From the NCBI GenBank assembly GCA_011947345.1, contig JAAVTG010000098.1:1-43512 (forward strand): a DNA stretch of 43,512 nucleotides, given 5' to 3'. Each line of letters opens with the position of its first letter. Position 1 is the first letter of the stretch. Below are positions 12,665 to 22,657 of this stretch, piece after piece. The position numbers and the translations under genes were made by a program. Below the pieces are notes generated by a model that was not told the DNA's origin, ran no database searches, and worked only from the letters and a program-made list of their open reading frames with translations. The DNA comes from Phytophthora quininea (Eukaryota > Oomycota > Peronosporomycetes > Peronosporales > Peronosporaceae).

Positions 12665-13150
12665 AGCTCTAACTCACTCATCCCACTCGGACACAAAAAT
12701 CGCGCAAACGCGCACCAAACCTACACGCGCACAACCACGCGCTCTCCAGCTGCGAGATGCTACCATCGCCACCTCTCTCGGCCCTCTGTGTCCCCAGAAA
12801 TCGCCCGTCAAACGCGCCAAACCGGTATCGATACGGGGACCTCCCGCCTCGTCACGCGCTTCCGCACGCTGTTTACGAGCGCTGAAACAACGGCTACGTC
12901 CCAGGACGTCCACACACACTATATGGGTCTGTTCTTGCGTCAGAGGCGCGCAGCGGAACTCACAGCGTGAACGCGCGTCGAGTGTCGTGGACACAAGCCC
13001 GGCCAACACCAACGCTCGCTGCAGCGTCCCTCCGACCAACACGTCGTCCCTGAGTGACGGTAGCCGTGTGCTAGGACCCTCGAGCGTGCCTGTGGGTCTA
13101 ATTTCTCTCCTTTCGATGCGGCGAGCTGCAAAAGAGGCACAGACAAAAGA

Positions 13151-13222
13151 TAGCACTTGTTGGTCTCGATCCAACGACCTTTGGGTTATGAGCCCAACAC
13201 GCTTCCTCTGCGCCAAAGTGCT
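13151..13222 (-). tRNA. tRNA-iMet(CAT), copy 24
   Basis: Full-length copy, TTTT. Confidence 0.95.
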
Positions 13223-13708
13223 AGCTCTAACTCACTCATCCCACTCGGACACAAAAATCGCGCAAACGCGCACCAAACCTACACGCGCACAACCACGCGC
13301 TCTCCAGCTGCGAGATGCTACCATCGCCACCTCTCTCGGCCCTCTGTGTCCCCAGAAATCGCCCGTCAAACGCGCCAAACCGGTATCGATACGGGGACCT
13401 CCCGCCTCGTCACGCGCTTCCGCACGCTGTTTACGAGCGCTGAAACAACGGCTACGTCCCAGGACGTCCACACACACTATATGGGTCTGTTCTTGCGTCA
13501 GAGGCGCGCAGCGGAACTCACAGCGTGAACGCGCGTCGAGTGTCGTGGACACAAGCCCGGCCAACACCAACGCTCGCTGCAGCGTCCCTCCGACCAACAC
13601 GTCGTCCCTGAGTGACGGTAGCCGTGTGCTAGGACCCTCGAGCGTGCCTGTGGGTCTAATTTCTCTCCTTTCGATGCGGCGAGCTGCAAAAGAGGCACAG
13701 ACAAAAGA

Positions 13709-13780
13709 TAGCACTTGTTGGTCTCGATCCAACGACCTTTGGGTTATGAGCCCAACACGCTTCCTCTGCGCCAAAGTGCT
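13709..13780 (-). tRNA. tRNA-iMet(CAT), copy 25
   Basis: Full-length copy, TTTT. Confidence 0.95.
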
Positions 13781-14266
13781 AGCTCTAACTCACTCATCCC
13801 ACTCGGACACAAAAATCGCGCAAACGCGCACCAAACCTACACGCGCACAACCACGCGCTCTCCAGCTGCGAGATGCTACCATCGCCACCTCTCTCGGCCC
13901 TCTGTGTCCCCAGAAATCGCCCGTCAAACGCGCCAAACCGGTATCGATACGGGGACCTCCCGCCTCGTCACGCGCTTCCGCACGCTGTTTACGAGCGCTG
14001 AAACAACGGCTACGTCCCAGGACGTCCACACACACTATATGGGTCTGTTCTTGCGTCAGAGGCGCGCAGCGGAACTCACAGCGTGAACGCGCGTCGAGTG
14101 TCGTGGACACAAGCCCGGCCAACACCAACGCTCGCTGCAGCGTCCCTCCGACCAACACGTCGTCCCTGAGTGACGGTAGCCGTGTGCTAGGACCCTCGAG
14201 CGTGCCTGTGGGTCTAATTTCTCTCCTTTCGATGCGGCGAGCTGCAAAAGAGGCACAGACAAAAGA

Positions 14267-14338
14267 TAGCACTTGTTGGTCTCGATCCAACGACCTTTGG
14301 GTTATGAGCCCAACACGCTTCCTCTGCGCCAAAGTGCT
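14267..14338 (-). tRNA. tRNA-iMet(CAT), copy 26
   Basis: Full-length copy, TTTT. Confidence 0.95.
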
Positions 14339-14823
14339 AGCTCTAACTCACTCATCCCACTCGGACACAAAAATCGCGCAAACGCGCACCAAACCTACAC
14401 GCGCACAACCACGCGCTCTCCAGCTGCGAGATGCTACCATCGCCACCTCTCTCGGCCCTCTGTGTCCCCAGAAATCGCCCGTCAAACGCGCCAAACCGGT
14501 ATCGATACGGGGACCTCCCGCCTCGTCACGCGCTTCCGCACGCTGTTTACGAGCGCTGAAACAACGGCTACGTCCCAGGACGTCCACACACACTATATGG
14601 GTCTGTTCTTGCGTCAGAGGCGCGCAGCGGAACTCACAGCGTGAACGCGCGTCGAGTGTCGTGGACACAAGCCCGGCCAACACCAACGCTCGCTGCAGCG
14701 TCCTCCGACCAACACGTCGTCCCTGAGTGACGGTAGCCGTATGCTAGGACCCTCGAGCGTGCCTGTGGGTCTAATTTCTCTCCTTTCGATGCGGCGAGCT
14801 GCAAAAGAGGCACAGACAAAAGA

Positions 14824-14895
14824 TAGCACTTGTTGGTCTCGATCCAACGACCTTTGGGTTATGAGCCCAACACGCTTCCTCTGCGCCAAAGTGCT
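14824..14895 (-). tRNA. tRNA-iMet(CAT), copy 27
   Basis: Full-length copy, TTTT; the last uninterrupted gene of the array. The spacer on its low-coordinate side has CC for CCC at ~14701, like the spacer before copy 23. Confidence 0.95.
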
Positions 14896-15381
14896 AGCTC
14901 TAACTCACTCATCCCACTCGGACACAAAAATCGCGCAAACGCGCACCAAACCTACACGCGCACAACCACGCGCTCTCCAGCTGCGAGATGCTACCATCGC
15001 CACCTCTCTCGGCCCTCTGTGTCCCCAGAAATCGCCCGTCAAACGCGCCAAACCGGTATCGATACGGGGACCTCCCGCCTCGTCACGCGCTTCCGCACGC
15101 TGTTTACGAGCGCTGAAACAACGGCTACGTCCCAGGACGTCCACACACACTATATGGGTCTGTTCTTGCGTCAGAGGCGCGCAGCGGAACTCACAGCGTG
15201 AACGCGCGTCGAGTGTCGTGGACACAAGCCCGGCCAACACCAACGCTCGCTGCAGCGTCCCTCCGACCAACACGTCGTCCCTGAGTGACGGTAGCCGTAT
15301 GCTAGGACCCTCGAGCGTGCCTGTGGGTCTAATTTCTCTCCTTTCGATGCGGCGAGCTGCAAAAGAGGCACAGACAAAAGA

Positions 15382-15441
15382 TAGCACTTGTTGGTCTCGA
15401 TCCAACGACCTTTGGGTTATGAGCCCAACACGCTTCCTCTG
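15382..15441 (-). pseudogene. tRNA-iMet copy 28, 3' part, broken by an insertion
   Basis: The 3' end, T arm, anticodon arm and half of the D arm match the other copies, down to the C of the first D-stem strand. The first 12 nt of the gene are missing here. They reappear at 15941, on the far side of the insertion. Without the acceptor 5' strand and an intact A box this copy should be dead. Confidence 0.92.
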
Positions 15442-15940
15442 TGTTGAAGAAAGTGACGCGTGTGCGTGGCGCTCGCACTTGAAACGGTGGTTTGTCAAAA
15501 CCCGTGTGAAAGTGGGTTCGCGCGCAGGGTGCGTTGCGTGTCTCTACACAAGTGCAAGGCTTTGCGCAGCGTCTAATGCTCAAGATGAGACGCACTCGGT
15601 GCGTGTGCGTGAGAACAAGCGGATGGGAGCGTGTCCAAGTGCTCAAGTGGCGTGGACGCGCGTGAGGATGCATAAGGAACTGCATGTTAGGAGTAGGTGA
15701 GTGACGTTTCTAGTTGAAGCAGTTTGGCTTAGTGGTTGAGTATGGAGGCTCCCTCTCGACAGATCGAGGGTTCGATTCCCCGCCTGGTCGCTTTTTCTTT
15801 TGCCAACAAGAGAGCGTAGGAAGCAGGCTAGCAGCTAAGACTCACTCAATCAATCTCACTTTTGGTTTTGCAATCTCGGCCCGAAGCCGTCTTTAACCCT
15901 TCCAACCTCCGCAGCTCGTAGTCCAACTTCCTTTTCTCTG
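15442..15940. mobile_element. ~494 bp insertion inside a tRNA-iMet gene, flanked by CTCTG
   Basis: The tRNA-iMet sequence stops after CTCTG at 15437-15441 and resumes with CTCTG at 15936-15940. The segment between is foreign to the repeat unit, which fits insertion with a 5 bp target duplication. Its ends (TGTTGAAG on the left, ACTTCCTTTT on the right) are not inverted repeats that I can see, and it encodes no recognisable protein. It carries a tRNA-like Pol III module at 15718-15796. A SINE, a small non-autonomous element or a captured tRNA locus are all possible. The first 276 bp, before the module, hold nothing else I recognise. Confidence 0.6.
15718..15796 (+). ncRNA. tRNA-like Pol III module (A box, B box, T5 stop)
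   Basis: A perfect A box, TGGCTTAGTGG, lies at 15725-15735. A perfect B box, GGTTCGATTCC, lies 33 bp further on at 15769-15779. TTTTT follows at 15792-15796. A D arm (GCTT/GAGT) and an anticodon arm with four of five pairs can be drawn, with TCC in the anticodon position. The T stem has only three pairs, position 33 is C instead of T, and the acceptor strands (AGCAGTT and CCTGGTC) do not pair. It is probably a decayed tRNA or the head of a tRNA-derived SINE, not a working tRNA. I rate transcription by Pol III as possible. Confidence 0.45.
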
Positions 15941-16115
15941 CGCCAAAGTGCTAGCTCTAACTCACTCATCCCACTCGGACACAAAATCGCGCAAACGCGC
16001 ACCAAACCTACACGCGCACAACCACGCGCTCTCCAGCTGCGAGATGCTACCATCGCCACCTCTCTCGGCCCTCTGTGTCCCCAGAAATCGCCCGTCAAAC
16101 GCGCCAAACCGGTAT
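15936..16115 (-). repeat. Remnant of the last array unit, with the 5' end of tRNA copy 28
   Basis: After the insertion the unit resumes with the first 12-17 nt of the tRNA-iMet gene and runs on through ~160 bp of the usual tRNA 5' flank. It is cut in the middle of the unit after GGTAT at 16115, where gypsy integrase sequence begins. One A is missing from an AAAAA run at ~15981 compared with the other units. This is the right end of the array. Confidence 0.93.
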
Positions 16116-16554
16116 TGACAACTCAATTCTGCGACTACCTCGTTCTTGAAATGAGAGCCATTATCAGAAATCCAAATAGGAGGATGCCAAATCTTGAGTG
16201 CCACGCAAGGAGAGCTTCCACCACCACTTGAGTGTCGGCTGTGTCGGCAACAACTAGCTCGCAGTACTGGCTGGCGTGATCTTTCAGGACCAATAGATAT
16301 TTTCTGTGTCCATAGCTTTCGCCCATGAAGAGGAAATCAAAATGTAAAACACCATTGCGCGTGCTATACTCAATCACTTCACTCCGCGGTCTGGGGATAC
16401 TTTTCCCTCTTTTTGAATGCGGACACCCGTTGACGAACGTTGACACAATCGCGTTGACGTGGTCAATAAAGAGACGATTTAAGTGAGCAACATTGCTTTC
16501 TGATACAGTGGAGTAGGCGGTGTTGTTGGTCAGTAGCAGGTTTCTTCGAGTCAA
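16116..16554 (-). pseudogene. Ty3/gypsy retrotransposon integrase fragment
   Basis: Read on the minus strand, this encodes part of an integrase (rve) core. Visible marks are HFDFLFMG, with the first catalytic Asp, then KYLLVLKDH, and SDNGSHFKN, with the second. The region before HFD has CPHSKRGK, where family members have the end of the HHCC finger. The frame shifts by one base at ~16180, between AWHSRFGI and PPIWISDN. No catalytic Glu, protease, RT or LTR is present. At 16115 the coding sequence is fused to the truncated tRNA-array unit. This is a dead piece of an element of the type common in oomycetes. Confidence 0.85.
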
Positions 16555-17227
16555 AATTTTAAACTTGCGTGAGAATCAGCGCCCAACAATCTTCACAATA
16601 CTACTAACTACGTAGTAGGTGAATCATTAATTCCCAGTGGACAGTGGGGATGGCAAGAACGACGGCGGCAGTAACCACTTTGTTGAACGGTCAATTCACT
16701 ATCCATCATAGACCACTGCCGGATCAATTTCGCCGAGCAATGCAGAAACAACTTCGCCGCAAGAAACCACCCGATAAAGCAACCAAAAGTACGAGGCATA
16801 GGAGGGATTTCCCGCAACACCACCGAGGAGGGCTTCTTCACCACTGATTTGGACTAGCTCACCTCACCACCGATACGGGCTAAATCACCAATGCTCCAAT
16901 GCAGGATGTAAGGCACCTGAAAAACGCTGTATTGCCAAAATAGCTAGCGACGTATTACCAAAATAGCTATCGTTTTGGAGTGCTCATTGCAAAAGAAACT
17001 ACCACCCCGCGACGAATACCTTCAAGAGCCTCTCGTCAATGGACGCCGACAGTCATCCCAGCGACAGACCCCCTGGCCTCGCAGCATTGATCAAACGAAT
17101 CGGCCAAAAGAGTCTTTCAGCCGGTGATTTCATTTCGTAATACGTACCGTGTACCGCAATCGCACCGCAATGGCTTCGACGAGCTCCAGTTCTTCGCGTT
17201 GTTCCTCGCGATCGGTATCCAATACAC
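16555..17227. other. Gene-free stretch between gypsy fragment and MULE
   Basis: I see no coding sequence. It holds the left module group at 16818-16889 and a near-identical 16 bp direct repeat (ATTGCCAAAATAGCTA at 16931 and ATTACCAAAATAGCTA at 16954). It probably contains the 5' end of the MULE, but I cannot place the terminus. Confidence 0.6.
16818..16889 (+). repeat. Left module group of an inverted pair
   Basis: Two motifs, ACCACTGATTTGGAC (16840-16854) and GGGCTAAATCACC (16877-16889), lie 22 bp apart. Both recur inverted at 22828-22872, 17 bp apart. A third motif, GGAGGGCTTCTTCACCA (ending 16843), also has an inverted relative at 22759-22783, but in a different order. They could be terminal or subterminal repeats of a DNA transposon. 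Confidence 0.6.
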
Positions 17228-20099
17228 TTGGACACTCATGATAAGATCGATCCCATCATTAACGTCATCCGGTGGGATGCCGATAGCAGTGGATTAGTGA
17301 ATTCAACAACGCAGAGTGGATGGCGAAGTATTCAAACATTCGATCTGGTAGCTAGCGAAATTGCAGGTCCAACTCGAAGTGACGTCTTGAGTGATGCGAT
17401 GCGTAATGTGGTTGATGAGGCAATATCAGCTACGATTGCACGTATACGCTCCAGCCAAGCCTCTCAAAGAGATCGTGACGTTGAATGTGGTGAAGATGAA
17501 ACGGGTGAGGATTCATCAGAAGTTGTGGATAGCACGTGTGACACCAGTTCTTAAGCCGATACCAACACCAAAACTGACCGTAGTTCGGGCACACAACGCG
17601 ACAATGCGTGTCCAAATGAAGAGTTAATACACGCAGACAGAGCTAGTGAACTTGAACAAGACGACACCCCTCTCACCAATTGGATGAAACCTTGACAAAT
17701 CGCGCGATCCAAGAGAACGGAGACATTCGAACGCTTGCCCCTCCTCAGGTACAATTACATTTACTGTTCGACCCGTGTTTCTCATAGCTAACGTTAATGA
17801 TACTGCGTTGATTTCGTAATTACAACAGGCAGTACGCCCTTCATGGACTCGTATTTGGCGAAGTGACGAAAACACTGGAGGTACATCGAATATTTCTTGG
17901 TAGGCTTACTTAAACACGCTCCCATCGCTTTACCGGCGCCATAGTCAGAAAAGCAAGTGTTCGCTTGACCATTTAGCTCGCGATGAGGACGTGCTTCATG
18001 TCAAAGATCACTTCATGAGGAGGGTCGTTACGATCTGTACGTCAAGGCAATGCAATGCGGGTTGTCCGTGTCGTTATAAAGTCCATGCTTGCGAAGAAAC
18101 TACTTTTGCAGAGGTGTTCATCACTCGTGAGCACAACCTTGACAGTTCGCACGATAGTGCTCCAGCCTCGCCACAACTCACATCGGAGATGAAGACATAT
18201 TTACGTTCGATGCTTGAGGAGAATGCTTCGGTCGTGCCAAATAAACTGTTTGGTCTACTCAGCAAAAAAATGCAGGAGGAGCATTTTCTAAACCAGCTCC
18301 GCGCCTGAAACAAGTTGCTGGCTTCGTAAAGCGTTGGAGGAAGAACAACCGAAGCGATTCCATGCGGCCTGTCATTGATATTTGCTCTCAAAACATGCAT
18401 CGATCTGGTGTACCGATTTCACGAGATCCTGACAAATTAATAGTACTTTGCGATGCGGTATGCAGCGGAGGAGAAATGCAGCCGTATTTGGGCAATGGGT
18501 CTGCAACCTCACCTTTCGAATCGCTCTTACATGCTTTGCTCTATTGAGCGCTTACGTTAAAGCACAAGGTTTACAAGACTATAACACTATTTTGCACTTG
18601 GATAGCACGCACAACATGATAGACAAACACTACCCTGTGCTCGTGCTTGGTTTTTCCGATCGCCGAGGATCTTATTTCCCGATCATGTATTGTTGTACAT
18701 CTCAACGCAATGAAGATGATATTGTATGGCTGCTGCGCGAGTTAAAGGAAGTCATGAGGGATGCATTTGACTGCGTGTTCAAGCCCGAGTTTGTTATGAC
18801 GGACTGTGATGACACACATTACAATACGATTAAAGCGGAGCTCCCCGATACCAACATACTAATGTGTTGGTTCCACGTTTTGCAAAACGTGAAGAACCAC
18901 ACACGTGGAGTTCAACCACGTCTTATTGGCATGCTTTTTACGGACTTCAACGCGATGCACTTTGCTTGAACAAGAGATGAGTATATAAAGCTCAGGGACC
19001 ATGCTCTCGCCAAATGGACTACCGAAGGCAAAACGAACACACCTTTTCGCAAAATTAGTTTGCATTTGAAGAAACAATGGATAACCAACTCTAGGTTTTC
19101 GAACTGGCAAACTTACCTTACCAAAAACCGGGGCAAAACCGGGGCTGCAGCAACCAACAATCCTGTCGAAATCTACCATCGAACACTCAAACTCGTCAAT
19201 GATTCTTCAAAAGCTACGCCTACTGAACTTGTGAATCGACTGGATACATCTCGATTGGCTTTTATCAACGACCGTGCTCCATTTCACACGACACCAGCTG
19301 CATCGTACCGCCTTCGAGCCTTATACAATGGATACGTTAAGCGTGGGGAACTCAGAGCTGAAATACAGCCCCCATCAGGAGACACTCGTACAGCGTTGGT
19401 TTTTCACAAGGCTGAGGCAATAGAAAACATCGAGGCGGAATACGACGAAAAGGATGACGAGATTAAAAACCCTCATGATGTGAACAAACCAATAAAGTCT
19501 CCTAATATCCGGCGCATGCAATGGTTTGGAATGCCCCGGTGTGGATGGACTGTGGATATTGGAAACAAAGCTTGTGGGTGTCGATACTTCTTTAAGTACG
19601 CATGTTATTCACGCAACGGTGACAGCGGGAGTACCATGTCCTGGCATGCCCGATCTTGAACCTCGATTTGTTCTTGCATCCTCGAGGCGTACTAAAGCAA
19701 AGGAAAAAGAAGCGGAAACCTCAAAGGCACACCAATTCCAACCCGCAAACTCAAAATACGCCCGTTGTATTGGAAACTATTGCAGATGCCTCACCTCCCG
19801 GAGGACGAAGATACAACGAACGAAGCTACAATGTGACTGGCTGCGTGGCTTACGAGGCAGATTTGTCATTTTCTCCAGACTACGAAGACGAAGAACCGTT
19901 TGAACAATGTAGGAATACAGTAGTCGATGCAGAGATCGGTGGGTTGAGTGATTGGCGCGACTCGGGAAGCGCTGACAATGACACTAACCCACATGCCCCA
20001 CTGGTACCACAGCCATTGAGCTATGTGGCACTGTTGAATACCAGTTGCAGCCAACCCGCTGCGTATCCGAGTGGCGCTGACACCGCTTCACATAGCTAA
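17228..20099 (+). pseudogene. Mutator-like element (MULE) transposase, decayed
   Basis: The order is an N-terminal region, a Cys/His-containing segment (CRYKVHAC, ~18080), and a MULE transposase core. The core starts with HLDSTHNMI (first Asp, ~18595), then has MTDCDD (second Asp, ~18797) and NNPVEIYH (acidic residue, ~19158). A SWIM-type zinc finger follows (GCRYFFKYAC, ~19576). Two plausible introns lie upstream, at 17749-17828 and ~17879-17943. Breaks: T-run frameshifts at 18284-18287 and 18514-18516, an in-frame TGA at 18967, a shift at ~19602 inside the SWIM finger, and another at the A run near 19703. An Asp/Glu-rich tail follows to 20099. MULE transposases cut and paste their element by a DDE mechanism. 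This copy looks inactive. Confidence 0.85.
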
Positions 20100-20529
20100 A
20101 GTAGAGTTCCTCGAGCGTCTTGTGCCCAAACAAAGAGACGCAGATACTAGGTACAAACACCACGTGGAGAAATCTTCTCCTGAGGCGGAGTGGTAATATA
20201 GTACAATAATAATGCATTCATTCGATGAGCGATAAGTGATTTCCCTGCAGTAGTAGCGTTGCTTTGTGGGTTCGTACACAGATGTCTAGATGCAGCAGTA
20301 CGCTCGGCTCTGAGGACTTGTAGGTGGCCAACCACACCTTCAGCACAAGTTGTGTAGTCAGGTACAAATGAAGATAATATTGAATCGCGCTATTGCAGGA
20401 TTCAACTACTTTAGTAAGACAAAACTTGAGTTTTGTGAGATGGCGTAAGACAGATGTCCTATTATTACTCAACAAAACTATTGACAAAAACAAAACACCT
20501 TAGTTTTAGTATGCCAGGAAATAAATGCG
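20100..20529. other. Gene-free gap between MULE and Crypton
   Basis: No gene is visible. It contains a short palindrome CAAAACT-TG-AGTTTTG at 20420-20435. It also contains GGCGTAAGACA at 20442-20452, whose reverse complement occurs at 20555-20565 near the start of the Crypton frame. GTAAGACA occurs again at 20414. These may mark an element border. Confidence 0.5.
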
Positions 20530-22657
20530 TTGAGGGGAGAATCAGTAGCCAGGTTGTCTTACGCCCCTAAATCCTATCCTATTGGCTCAAATTCCGCCAA
20601 GCACGTTGAAGCGAACATGGGGACCGTCAGTCGTGGCCTGGACTCGCACGCACCTCCCGCATTACGACCTCGGGCCCACGCCCCTACACCTGTACCTGGA
20701 GCACTCAGTAGTGCAGACGTTCGCGGTGCTTGCACAGCACCATCAACGAAGAAGGCCTACAAGAGCTACATTAATGGAATGTCCAAATGGATTAAGGAGA
20801 AGCTACCGTCCCCTGAAAGCTACTTCGGCACCGACGGTAAGATTAATGTGGCGATGTTTGAACCATCTCACTTTGAGAGGTTTCTGCTGGATAAGATGAA
20901 CTCAAAGTCGCTTAAGGTATCTACCTTGGGAGGCTACCGAAGTGCTGTCAAAGATATCTATCGGCGGAAAAAGATTCCACTCCCCCGAGTACGAAGATGA
21001 CCTAAAAACATTTTTTCGCGGGCTGAAGCGGATTGAAGCGGATAGCGATCAAAATGGCACTGGACGCACGACAGGGAAATGTCCTCTGTCCTTCTCTCTC
21101 TACAAAATTCTCTGCAAGAAAACGATGTGCATGCTTGATAGTGGATTTGATCATTTGTACTTGGTGCTGCAGTGGAACTTAATGTGCAGGTCCAAGTCGA
21201 TTGAAACCGTGCATGTGGCGCACCTGAACTGTGTTGACGATAGTATTGGATGTGTTGTCCACAAGACTAAAACTAACCAAGAGGGCAGTGGTCCAAAAGA
21301 CCCCGACACATTTACAGCAACCCGGTGAACCCAAGCTCATGTTGTATTTTGGCTTTTGGTATTTATTTTGCATCGAATCCAACGCTAGGTGCTGGTAAGC
21401 TTTTCCCGGGTTCGAACGAGAAAAGTAGATTTTCGAAGAAGCTGGCAGTGTTATTACAGGAGGAGACCAGTGGCAAGGCGTATAGCACACATTCTATACG
21501 TAAAGGGGTGGCTACGTTTGCTTCAAGTGGAAGTACGGGTGGCCCGTCAATGGCAAGTGTGTGTCTACGCTGCGGGTGGTCTTTGGGTGGAGTTCAGGAT
21601 CGCTACATTCGCTACGAAGCCGCGGGTGACCAGTTCCTGGGCCGTGTAGTAGCAGGACTTCCACTCAACTCACCCGATTTTGCAGTGCTACCGCCACACT
21701 TTCCAGGAGTAAATGACAGTGTTATTGGCGAAGCTCTACAGATGATGTTTCCGTCGATGAGTAAGGACACAAAAATGCGCCCGATTTTAGCTCTCTGTCT
21801 GGCATCACTGGTCGACCATGCCAGATTCCTGAGGCAAACCATACCAGCCAACCACCCATTGTTGTCCTCTGCCATATTTCGAGATGACATTTTGATGGAT
21901 TCACTACAACGCAAATTGGCGAGTCATCATACCTCCACCTTGGTCCCAACAGGAATTCCGCCATACATTCATCTATATCAGCAGCAACAGGAGACTCAAA
22001 AGCGGTAGAACGCATGCCAGATGTATTGTTGAGCGGGATCTCTAAGCTTTTGGACGAAAAGGGGTTGGAACCGGAGCAATGAGAAAAGAGGAGCTCCAGT
22101 CTACCATACGCGAGCTTCTAGCCGAAGCTGGGCTGTATCAGAGAGCCAGGGTCCAGACAGAGGATAATCCCCAAGCAAATCATGGCACCATCATTTATTG
22201 GAGTCAAGATGGTAAGTTTCATCGGCTACCAGAAGATTTTGAGTTCCCTGACGTTGATGCTCTTGGCGTCTGGCACCTGTGGTGGTTCGGAAACGCATCT
22301 ATGGGTTATCCTCCGTTTAAAGGTTTGCAGCCGTCTGACTTCGCCACAAAAGTCAAGCGTAAACGGTATTCAGAATGGACTGTCTTGGTGAAAAATTTGC
22401 GAGACGCAGTAAAGACCGCTACTGGACGAGATCTCAAGCCACCTCGGAGTCAGCACGAAGCCGACCTTCTTTTCGATATAGCGATCAAAAACGTGCCCAT
22501 GAAGAAAGCATCAACTGGAAAGGCACCTAGTAGGCCTGATAGAGCAGCAACAACACTTAGACGAATTCGAGAAGCTCTGCACGAAGCAAACCCCGAAGCT
22601 CGAACCGTGCCGTTCCGTCGTCGAAAGCGCAGGGCAACTAATCAACTTAACGACTAA
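20530..22657 (+). pseudogene. Crypton-type tyrosine recombinase, frameshifted
   Basis: Four consecutive frames make up one protein. An N-terminal SAM-like DNA-binding region is followed by a tyrosine recombinase core. The core has the first Arg in WNLMCRSKSI (~21180), HSIRKG (the HxxR box, ~21491) and DRYIRY with the nucleophile Tyr (~21600). The C-terminal region with FHRLPEDFEFPD and HLWWFG (~22220-22290) is the tail I know from oomycete Cryptons. Such elements move as circles by site-specific recombination and have no DDE transposase. Frames change at homopolymers: C5 at 20982-20986, C4 at 21301-21304, A4 at 21998-22001 and G4 at 22061-22064. All catalytic residues survive, so the element may be young and partly broken by sequencing error. 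Confidence 0.85.

Larger units (their letters stand above)
1..15441 (-). repeat. Tandem array of ~557 bp units, each with one initiator tRNA-Met gene
   Basis: The same ~557 bp unit is repeated head to tail. The spacing between successive tRNA genes is 555-558 bp. The window opens inside a unit, so the array extends to the left. Units differ by a few small changes: GGA versus GA about 170 bp before the next tRNA 3' end, a lost CA at ~2885 and ~9010, CC versus CCC at ~209, ~12470 and ~14701, and three versus four A just beside the tRNA. The last two units share a G-to-A change at ~14741 and ~15299. Outside the tRNA I recognise no gene in the unit. The long open frames running through it on both strands are periodic shadows of the repeat. 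Confidence 0.97.

Noticed and set aside
1..15441. CRISPR-like or other prokaryotic repeat array
   Set aside because: The unit is 557 bp with a complete eukaryotic initiator tRNA and no short repeat/spacer structure.
1..15441. 5S rRNA or snRNA genes within the tRNA unit
   Set aside because: Apart from the tRNA I found no second A/B box pair, 5S internal control region or snRNA-like sequence in the spacer.
345..15700. Long open frames (up to 738 codons) on both strands of the array
   Set aside because: They repeat with the 557 bp period, run through the tRNA genes, and change frame or length whenever a unit gains or loses a base. Only units of 558 bp give the longest ones. They are shadows of the repeat.
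15718..15790. A functional tRNA-Gly(TCC) gene
   Set aside because: Promoter boxes fit, but the acceptor strands do not pair, the T stem has mismatches and U33 is replaced by C.
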